Shown here: piece after piece, positions 5,818 to 11,249 of the stretch
Layout of the letters: each line of letters starts with the position of its first letter
Numbering within the stretch: the stretch's first letter is position 1
Origin: CAYMEV01 sp964431655 [NCBI: uncultured bacterium]
GTDB taxonomy: Bacteria; CAYMEV01
Length of the DNA stretch: 11,249 bases
Reading direction: 5' to 3'
Assembly (NCBI GenBank): GCA_964431655.1
Contig: CAYSKJ010000104.1
Location: 1-11,249, forward strand
The notes under the pieces: generated by a model
What the model saw: the letters and a program-made list of their open reading frames with translations, nothing else
What the model was told of the DNA's origin: nothing
Databases searched by the model: none
Made by a program: the position numbers and the translations under genes

Positions 5818-7281
5818 TCAGTTCTTTTTTACCCAGATATTTCTGAGGATGGTATTATTAAGAATTATTCCCGCACTGCTGATAAGGCTTGATTTCTCTG
5901 GCAGATCCTTTATTATGCGGTATATCCTCAGGGGATTATAATAGAATTTCTGATACATCCTCTTTTGTATAGGATTAAGATCTATGCCTGTGTACTCCTG
6001 GTAAAATGATTTTCCGGAAAAGAATAGATAGCTGTCATTGTATTCATAATCGGGGTAAATCTCTTTTGCCATGTCATACAGGTCAGTACCCGGGAAAGGA
6101 ACTACCTGAAAGGCACTTATGGAATGAAAGCTGGATTTTAATGCAAAATTAACGGTAGTATTAATCTCATCCAGTGTTTCTGTGGGGAATCCTAACATGA
6201 AAAGACCCTGGGTAAAGATGCCCTTTTTTGCTGTATATTCTATTATATCCGAGAGCTTGGGCAGGTTTACATATTTGTGGATTTTCTCCTGCAGTCTTGG
6301 TGAAGCAGTTTCCACAGCATATCTTATAAAATAAGCTCCGGCTTTCTTAAGAAGGTCCACATCCTCAAAGGTGAGCTGATCCCCCCTGAGACCGCTGGAA
6401 AAACCTATGGATAGCCTAAGCCTGTTTTTAATTATCAGATTGCAGATCTCCCTCATCCTTTCCTTTGCAAGGTTGAAAGCATCATCTAAGACATGTATTT
6501 CCCTGACTCCATGGTTCTCATAAAGGTCCATAAGCTCGCTGAAAAAATTGTCAGCAGACCTGATCCTGAGGGATTTGCCGAATATCTTATGGCAGTAGGC
6601 GCACCTGTAAGGGCATCCCCGGGTGGAGAAGACAGGAACTACCCTTTTTTGCTTTCGGAAATGGTTTGTGGGCCTTAACGGGCTCTTATTATAGGAATCA
6701 ATGTCCAGCATATCCCATGCAGGGTTGGGCAGAGAGTCCAGATCCTGTATATATTCTGCAGGTTTGTGAATAACAGGACTTTCATTTTCCCAGTAAGCTA
6801 TGCCGTAAATATCCTTTACACTTTTGTTTGATATAATGGCATCCATAAGTAATGGAAGTCGAATCTCGGCTTCTCCGATGAATATATAATCAGCCCGGGG
6901 ATTTTCTTTAAGTGCAAGCCCGGTTGATGCTGATGCGTATGGACCTCCGATTATTACGGGAATACCGGGTTGATTATCTTTTATCTTCTCCACAAGGCTT
7001 CTTACTATCTGGTTTTCGTAAGTGAAGGCTGATATACCGACAATATCACTCTTAAAGTCAGTAAGGGCCTTATAAGCGCTGTTAACTGACATGGTATGAA
7101 GAGGCATGTCAATAATTTTGTAGTTAAATCTCCCTGGAAATTTATTCCTCAGGGCAGAAATTATATAGAGAAGCCCTATGGGTATTTCTGCAGAGCTTTT
7201 TGGAGCTGGTTTGTAAGCACGTAAAAGGGCCAGGTTTATCTTTTCTTTTTTTGAAAGCTCGTAATATTTCCCATTGTTCAT
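5818..7281 (-). CDS. Radical SAM protein with N-terminal B12-binding-like domain
   Basis: 487 aa. Residues 15-150 resemble a cobalamin-binding Rossmann domain (IPIGLLYIISAL, DIVGISAFTYEN, PVIIGGPYAS, DYIFIGEAE). The classic DxHxxG cobalamin-ligand motif is absent; only Asp58 and His62 lie at that place, so cobalamin may bind base-on or not at all. The radical SAM core starts with Cys223, Cys227 and Cys230 in TRGCPYRCAYC, the 4Fe-4S ligands, followed by typical strands including HVLDDAFN, YAVETASP and FMLGFPTET. Enzymes of this class (the BchE/P-methylase group) methylate or rearrange unreactive carbons in lipids, antibiotics and tetrapyrroles; the substrate here is unknown. GGAGG lies 7 nt before the ATG, and the start overlaps the preceding stop as ATGA, so it is translationally coupled to the beta-domain protein. 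It is the third gene of the operon headed by the O-antigen-ligase-like gene. Confidence 0.9.
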   Translation of the reverse strand: MNNGKYYELSKKEKINLALLRAYKPAPKSSAEIPIGLLYIISALRNKFPGRFNYKIIDMPLHTMSVNSAYKALTDFKSDIVGISAFTYENQIVRSLVEKIKDNQPGIPVIIGGPYASASTGLALKENPRADYIFIGEAEIRLPLLMDAIISNKSVKDIYGIAYWENESPVIHKPAEYIQDLDSLPNPAWDMLDIDSYNKSPLRPTNHFRKQKRVVPVFSTRGCPYRCAYCHKIFGKSLRIRSADNFFSELMDLYENHGVREIHVLDDAFNLAKERMREICNLIIKNRLRLSIGFSSGLRGDQLTFEDVDLLKKAGAYFIRYAVETASPRLQEKIHKYVNLPKLSDIIEYTAKKGIFTQGLFMLGFPTETLDEINTTVNFALKSSFHSISAFQVVPFPGTDLYDMAKEIYPDYEYNDSYLFFSGKSFYQEYTGIDLNPIQKRMYQKFYYNPLRIYRIIKDLPEKSSLISSAGIILNNTILRNIWVKKN

Positions 7282-7976
7282 CTGTAGTCCTCCATGTTGA
7301 AAAATTTGATTTCCCTGGGCTGTATGAGGGAGTCATACTTTTTTTTCAGCCTGACCTTTCTGTGAAGGACAGGATAGCGCACCAGTATGTTTTCAGTGTC
7401 CACATCTTTGCTGTTTCCTGTGAGCAATTCTTCTGGTCCTGTCAGCTGAAGGGTCAGTGTCATATTGATATATTGTCCATTATACCGTGAAAGGTCAATA
7501 TTTATATCTTTGCCTATGTATTTTGCATCTTTACTGAATGGGATATCAATAATAGTTTTTAATCTAAGCAATTCATCTATTATATGAATCTGAAACCTGT
7601 ATGAAGGATCCTTGGTGCCTGATTTCCTTACTGTTTTTTTCTTTGTTTCGACCCTTGTGTTTATATATCCATCCTGAGGTACCTGGAGGGCCATGAAAAC
7701 CGGGCTGTTACACGAAAGCTCAATAAATTCGGTGTTTCTTACCTCTATTATTGCGTTACGGTTAAGAGAAATATTGACCGGGTAAAGATTGGTACTGTAT
7801 GGGAGCACTGAAAGAGCTCTTTTGTGCTGGATATCATTATAATAAGCCCTTAAGGCAATTATACACAGGCTTAAAAGCAAAAGCAGAAGAACTCTTCTTG
7901 GCGTAATAATATGAAGAAAAACTGCTGAAACTGCAAATAAAAGCAGGATTCCGGCTGATATGTATATACTAAGCAT
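7278..7976 (-). CDS. Two-TM membrane protein with extracytoplasmic beta-rich domain, unknown function
   Basis: 232 aa from ATG 7976; an in-frame GTG at 7985 would add three residues and neither has a clear RBS. Two hydrophobic helices (about 2-24 and 29-43) form a hairpin. A region of about 185 residues follows that is rich in beta strands and charged residues. The stretch around residues 161-176, DLSRYNGQYINMTLTL, matches the DLS-x-Y-x-G-x-x-V-x-L strand pair common in jelly-roll carbohydrate-binding-like domains, and the later ILVRYPVLHRK resembles the closing strand of such domains. This is inference, as I do not recognise a named family. It overlaps the stop of the O-antigen-ligase-like gene by 8 bp and its own stop overlaps the radical SAM start by 4 bp, so all three are probably made together. 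A role in glycan assembly or sensing fits the context. Confidence 0.8.
   Translation of the reverse strand: MLSIYISAGILLLFAVSAVFLHIITPRRVLLLLLLSLCIIALRAYYNDIQHKRALSVLPYSTNLYPVNISLNRNAIIEVRNTEFIELSCNSPVFMALQVPQDGYINTRVETKKKTVRKSGTKDPSYRFQIHIIDELLRLKTIIDIPFSKDAKYIGKDINIDLSRYNGQYINMTLTLQLTGPEELLTGNSKDVDTENILVRYPVLHRKVRLKKKYDSLIQPREIKFFNMEDYR
7289..7293 (-). promoter_or_regulatory. Ribosome binding site of the radical SAM gene inside the upstream coding end
   Basis: GGAGG on the minus strand, 7 nt before ATG 7281, is embedded in the codons for the last residues (MEDYR) of the preceding gene, next to the ATGA stop/start overlap. It supports both the start and coupled translation. Confidence 0.75.
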
Positions 7977-9357
7977 AATTATCACTGTAATTTGCCGTTA
8001 TTGAAAGGTATATAAAAAACCAGATGCCTATAAGGTTTATATAGAATATATATTGAAAAAGGGCTAAAAAAATCAGGGCAAGAATGCTTATCATTACTGC
8101 AATCTGAAAATAGTCCTGAGCCGGTCTGAATATATGCATCAATATCAATCCTGCAAAAAGAGCAAGCATCAGGATTCCCCCTTCTGAAAGAAGGTGCAGG
8201 TAAGTATTATGGGCAGTTGAATGATAGTATTTTACTATCATTGGTGTGTCCTCTGTGAAATGTCTCCGGGCATTCTGAGGAAAACTCCCTATACCGCAAC
8301 CGATTACAGGATTTTCATAAAAAATATTCAGGGCAAAACGGTAGAGATGCAATCTGGGGTTGTCTGCAATGTGTGATCTGATGTCAGTTTTGATTAAATA
8401 TAAGCCTGAGAAAATCAGGATTAGTATAAGGGCAGTAACAAAAGACAGTCTCATTGAAAATTTCCATGATTTTGTGAATCGGTAAACAAGGTAAGCAATG
8501 GACATTAAAAAAAGCATAAGGATTGAAAAATAAGCCGCTCTTGCTAATGTAAGGGCAAGGCTGATAAGGGATATTAAGGAAAAAAATGCAAAGACAATCC
8601 TCATATATCGTTTCTTACTGCTGATTGCAAAATATAGACTGGGGAATATCAAAAAAAGCAGAAACTGCCCATACCACCCGGGATTGGCAAAAAACCCTGA
8701 AAGCCTGGGTATATTCATATATGAATAGGTACTTTCAAAAAACAGAGGGATATTTATGTGATAATAGTATTTCAACAGCCCTGCAACTGCCAGGAGATTT
8801 GAAAATATAAGAAAATGCAGTATGAAACTTTTAATTCTATGTTCCTGGATCATTTTATTGATGTATATGAAAATATGTACGGAAATATAAAAAAGCATCA
8901 AAAAACTCAGGGGGTATAAAAGACTGTTCTCCTGAGCAGAAAGTATGCGGGCCGGAAAATACAGAATTGTGATAAAATAGCGGTTAAAAATAGACTCTAT
9001 GCCTGATATGCGGAGGGAGCGTATTATGCCTGCAGCCATAAACAGCAGAAAAAAAAGATTTACTCTGTTTTTGATGATTTTCCTGAAATTATCAAAAAAA
9101 TAAGGTATAGATCTAAAACCGCAAAAAAGGCCGGCTATTGTCAAAAGGGGGATATAATCATTCCCGGCATTATTCCCTGTAAAGGGCAGAAGTAGAATAA
9201 AACCGTAGAGGATATACCCTGTCCTGAGAAATGCAAGGATTATTAGGATTACAAGGATATAAAATTCTGTATCAGTGCATACTGCACCAAAAGACAGGAC
9301 AAATGCACCGGTCAGTATTATGTGCACGCACAGGCAGAAAACCATTAAATATTTCAT
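7969..9357 (-). CDS. O-antigen ligase / Wzy-type polysaccharide polymerase-like membrane protein
   Basis: 462 aa, an integral membrane protein with about a dozen hydrophobic helices. The Wzy_C/O-antigen-ligase signature is present: an arginine-bearing segment LTLARAAY (269-276), the loop with NPVIGCGIGSFP (349-360), and the large extracytoplasmic loop reaching HSTAHNTYLHLLSEGG (379-394), where His383 corresponds to the conserved essential histidine of WaaL-like enzymes. Such proteins transfer or polymerise lipid-linked oligosaccharides on the outer face of the cytoplasmic membrane. Sequence alone does not separate ligase from polymerase, nor from glycosylation ligases for proteins. It is the first gene of a three-gene overlapping operon. 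The ATG has no Shine-Dalgarno sequence, and the promoter lies only a few bases upstream. An ATG four codons further in is a less likely start. Confidence 0.88.
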   Translation of the reverse strand: MKYLMVFCLCVHIILTGAFVLSFGAVCTDTEFYILVILIILAFLRTGYILYGFILLLPFTGNNAGNDYIPLLTIAGLFCGFRSIPYFFDNFRKIIKNRVNLFFLLFMAAGIIRSLRISGIESIFNRYFITILYFPARILSAQENSLLYPLSFLMLFYISVHIFIYINKMIQEHRIKSFILHFLIFSNLLAVAGLLKYYYHINIPLFFESTYSYMNIPRLSGFFANPGWYGQFLLFLIFPSLYFAISSKKRYMRIVFAFFSLISLISLALTLARAAYFSILMLFLMSIAYLVYRFTKSWKFSMRLSFVTALILILIFSGLYLIKTDIRSHIADNPRLHLYRFALNIFYENPVIGCGIGSFPQNARRHFTEDTPMIVKYYHSTAHNTYLHLLSEGGILMLALFAGLILMHIFRPAQDYFQIAVMISILALIFLALFQYIFYINLIGIWFFIYLSITANYSDNYA

Positions 9358-9366
9358 AGGGGTTAA

Positions 9367-9394
9367 GATATAATCAAGTAATTGACAATGTCAA
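9367..9394 (-). promoter_or_regulatory. Putative promoter of the O-antigen-ligase-like operon
   Basis: A perfect TTGACA (9394-9389), a 16-bp spacer and TATATC (9372-9367). The -35 is one arm of the palindrome at 9382-9394. Transcription would begin at about 9357-9360, giving a leader of 0-3 nt, so the mRNA would be leaderless or nearly so. Confidence 0.45.
9382..9394. promoter_or_regulatory. 13-bp palindrome in the divergent promoter region, possible operator
   Basis: TTGACAATGTCAA is a perfect inverted repeat with 6-bp arms around one central base. It lies between the divergent ligase-like and GT-C genes. One arm is the -35 of the minus-strand promoter, and the other arm is the same hexamer as the plus-strand -35 at 9402. 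It could be an operator for a dimeric repressor or merely two back-to-back -35 boxes. Confidence 0.4.
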
Positions 9395-9401
9395 AATTAA
9401 A

Positions 9402-9430
9402 TTGACACAGCGTGCCATAATAAGTAATAA
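9402..9430 (+). promoter_or_regulatory. Putative promoter of the GT-C gene, leaderless arrangement
   Basis: A perfect TTGACA (9402-9407) with a weak -10, TAATAA, at 9425-9430 after 17 bp. Transcription would begin at about 9437-9439, at or next to the ATG at 9439. No Shine-Dalgarno sequence precedes that ATG. The -10 is the weak point of this call. Confidence 0.35.
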
Positions 9431-9438
9431 ACAAAACA

Positions 9439-10737
9439 ATGTACAGCAAAAAGTACCTATTGATAATAGCGCTGATTCTTGTTTTTCAGCTCAGCCTTCT
9501 TATTTTTACTGATATAAAATTTTTTGAGGATGATGAATGGACCTTCTATTTTTCAGCTGAAAATTTTTCAAAGGGGAGGTTTTCTCTGACTGACAGTGAA
9601 TATAAAGCCCAAAGGGCATTGGCAAGGATTTATTCCGCAAGATATAATACAGGCAACTTTACTCAGTACAGGCAGAGGAATGACGGTTTCTGGGTTTCAG
9701 AGAAACCGGCCGGTTATCCCCTGATTCTTTCCATTTTCCACCGTTATAATGCCCCCAGGCTTCCCAATATTATACTTCTGATACTTATGCCCTTATCAGT
9801 TTTCCTTCTTAAAAATGAATTTTTTAATGAAAGGGAGAGATTTTATACTGCGGTTCTTGTCATTGTCTGTCCCCTTGTTCTGATTTCATCCTCCAGGTTT
9901 TATATGGTGGATTTCTTTTCTTTCTCCCTGACAGTAATAGGATTTTCATGCTTTCTGAGTGCTGTGTCTTATCAAAATAAACAGGTTTTTAACTGCCTTT
10001 TGTCATTTATCTCAGGAATTTCCTTATCCCTTTCATCCTTTGCCAGGATAATAGGGTATGGGAATGTTTTCATTATAATTATATTTATCCTGTTTTTCAG
10101 CAAAAAGGCCGGCTGGAAAAAGACATCGTCTGTTCTGTTATTTTTCCTTTTAGGAATATTTGTTTTTCTTCTGCCTAATGCTGTCTATAATTACCGGGTA
10201 CTGGGAAATGTACTTCAAAACCCCTACCATGTGGGCGATATGCCATTAAAGATACCAAAAAACTGCTTTAGTTTCCAGTATTTCATAAATGGAGACCCTC
10301 CGTATCCCTTTTTGTATATCTTCAGAAATATAATAACATCACCCCAGATAATATTTCTGGCCATGCCTGCGATAATGTTTATGCTGGCAGGGATTTATAT
10401 CTTTTACAAGGAAAAGGACAGGAGGGTGCTGGTTTTTCTCCTGCTTGTATTTGCATCAATTTTTGCACTCTTTATACAGTTCTACAGAGTTTCTACAGTA
10501 AATTACCTCTGGAACGGCAGACCTTATCTTCAGGGTTTTTTCCCCGTTGCAGTTTTTTCTGCCGTGTTTCTATCCTGGATAAGATCAAAAATCAGGATAA
10601 TTCTTCTGTTTATGCTGATATTTTCAGGGTACTGCCTGTTTTTTGATTTTCTTTACAATAATCATCAGGACCCTTATTATCTCGGAATAGAGCAATTATG
10701 GAATATGGATCAGAGGACTAAAGCCCGGACCAGATGA
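9439..10737 (+). CDS. GT-C family membrane glycosyltransferase (ArnT/PMT-like)
   Basis: 432 aa with about ten hydrophobic helices. It has the layout of dolichyl/undecaprenyl-phosphate-sugar transferases of the GT-C fold. After the first TM helix (6-24) the first outer loop carries the acidic motif Asp31-Asp32-Glu33 in FFEDDEWTFYFS, the expected catalytic/metal site. Further family-like features are EKPAGYPLILSI (88-99), where a substrate loop meets the next helix, NYRVLGNVLQNPY (251-263) and RPYLQGFFPV (361-370). Enzymes of this kind move a sugar from a polyprenyl phosphate carrier to lipid, polysaccharide or protein on the outer face of the membrane; donor and acceptor are unknown. It has no Shine-Dalgarno sequence. 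Its stop overlaps the truA start as ATGA. It diverges from the ligase-like operon, which supports a common glycan role. Confidence 0.82.
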   Translation: MYSKKYLLIIALILVFQLSLLIFTDIKFFEDDEWTFYFSAENFSKGRFSLTDSEYKAQRALARIYSARYNTGNFTQYRQRNDGFWVSEKPAGYPLILSIFHRYNAPRLPNIILLILMPLSVFLLKNEFFNERERFYTAVLVIVCPLVLISSSRFYMVDFFSFSLTVIGFSCFLSAVSYQNKQVFNCLLSFISGISLSLSSFARIIGYGNVFIIIIFILFFSKKAGWKKTSSVLLFFLLGIFVFLLPNAVYNYRVLGNVLQNPYHVGDMPLKIPKNCFSFQYFINGDPPYPFLYIFRNIITSPQIIFLAMPAIMFMLAGIYIFYKEKDRRVLVFLLLVFASIFALFIQFYRVSTVNYLWNGRPYLQGFFPVAVFSAVFLSWIRSKIRIILLFMLIFSGYCLFFDFLYNNHQDPYYLGIEQLWNMDQRTKARTR

Positions 10738-11249
10738 GATATCTTCTTAACATAGCTTATGATGGTGCAGAGTTTAATGGCTGGCAGTCAAATCCGAATG
10801 GCAGGACTGTCCAGGATACCATTGAGTATGCTCTTTCAAGCCTGATGAAAAAGCAGGTGAGGATTACAGGAGCAAGCAGAACTGATACAGGTGTTCATGC
10901 CCTGGACCAGTATGCCCATTTTGATCATGATAAAGAACTGCCTCACAGTATGCTTTTTGACGGTATGAATTCAATACTTCCATACGATGTCAGAATAAAG
11001 GGTGTCAATCCGGTCAGCAGTAATTTTCATTCAAGGTTTTCCGCAATCTATAAGATTTATACCTATATTATAACAGCAATGCCTGTTTCTCTGCCCTTCT
11101 TGTCCCGCTATTCCCTGAATATAAGAAAAACTCTTGATTATGAATCAATGGAGAAAGCAACAGGCATGTTTGCCGGGCAGAAGGACTTCAGTGCCTTCAG
11201 GGCTTCGGGATGCAGCGCCCGATCGCCTGTTATTACCCTTGAACGGGCT
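10734..11249 (+). CDS. truA: tRNA pseudouridine(38-40) synthase TruA (3' end outside window)
   Basis: The reading frame is open from ATG 10734 to the window end: 172 residues, about two thirds of the usual length. TruA converts uridines 38-40 of the tRNA anticodon arm to pseudouridine. The N-terminus MRYLLNIAYDGAEFNGWQ (1-18) is typical. The catalytic Asp51 lies in GASRTDTGVHA (47-57). The middle segment FHSRFSAIYKIYTY (98-111) and the second-domain KDFSAFRASG (150-159) are also characteristic. The start overlaps the GT-C stop by 4 bp (ATGA) and has only weak Shine-Dalgarno similarity, so translation is probably coupled to the membrane glycosyltransferase. Truncation is due to the window edge, not to a mutation. 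Confidence 0.95.
   Translation, partial: MRYLLNIAYDGAEFNGWQSNPNGRTVQDTIEYALSSLMKKQVRITGASRTDTGVHALDQYAHFDHDKELPHSMLFDGMNSILPYDVRIKGVNPVSSNFHSRFSAIYKIYTYIITAMPVSLPFLSRYSLNIRKTLDYESMEKATGMFAGQKDFSAFRASGCSARSPVITLERA

Noticed and set aside
7142-7490. Frames around the start of the radical SAM gene on both strands (64 and 96 codons)
   Set aside because: They overlap the junction of two well-supported genes with the ATGA overlap and show no domain or start signal.
1-11249. CRISPR array, toxin-antitoxin pair, anti-phage system, tRNA or rRNA gene
   Set aside because: I looked for regularly spaced repeats, small antitoxin-like gene pairs, defence domains and tRNA-like ends and saw none.

Overview
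The window is an ordinary bacterial chromosomal stretch of about 40% G+C (estimated by eye), densely packed with genes on both strands. Arg codons are rich in AGG/AGA and Ile codons in ATA, as in clostridia, spirochaetes and many uncultured anaerobic lineages. The sequence does not identify the organism. Peptide and amino-acid catabolism enzymes suggest a proteolytic or amino-acid-using heterotroph. A secreted phospholipase D-like protein and an O-antigen-ligase-like polymer gene cluster suggest an elaborate cell envelope.

Left part (1-4361). The left edge carries a 24-bp tandem repeat that looks like the end of an insertion sequence lying mostly outside the window. Next comes a solitary hutI (imidazolonepropionase, +). 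Converging on it is a two-gene minus-strand pair: an exported PLD-family nuclease/phospholipase and a small overlapping membrane-anchored protein of unknown function. Divergent from that pair is a plus-strand pair: a Nudix hydrolase with a degenerate Nudix box, and pepD, an M20 Xaa-His dipeptidase. pepD ends at a strong hairpin terminator that also resembles a dispersed repeat.

Middle and right part (4362-9357, minus strand). pepC (C1 cysteine aminopeptidase) has its own promoter. Upstream of it lies a tightly overlapping three-gene operon: an O-antigen-ligase-like multi-spanning membrane protein, then a two-TM protein with an extracytoplasmic beta-rich domain, then a B12-binding-type radical SAM enzyme. 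This operon diverges at about 9400 from a GT-C type membrane glycosyltransferase (+), whose stop codon overlaps the start of truA (tRNA pseudouridine synthase, cut by the window end).

How the genes fit together: PepD and PepC release amino acids (including histidine) from peptides, and HutI works on the histidine-degradation pathway, so the left half has a loose peptide/histidine theme. The right half is a small glycan or lipid-glycan locus: polymer ligase, GT-C transferase, beta-domain membrane protein and radical SAM enzyme. The most interesting points are the overlapping ligase/beta-protein/radical SAM operon, the palindromic divergent promoter, and three genes without Shine-Dalgarno sequences whose promoters sit so close to the start codon that leaderless mRNAs are predicted. 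I found no CRISPR array, toxin-antitoxin pair, tRNA or rRNA, and no clear case for a wholly new system.
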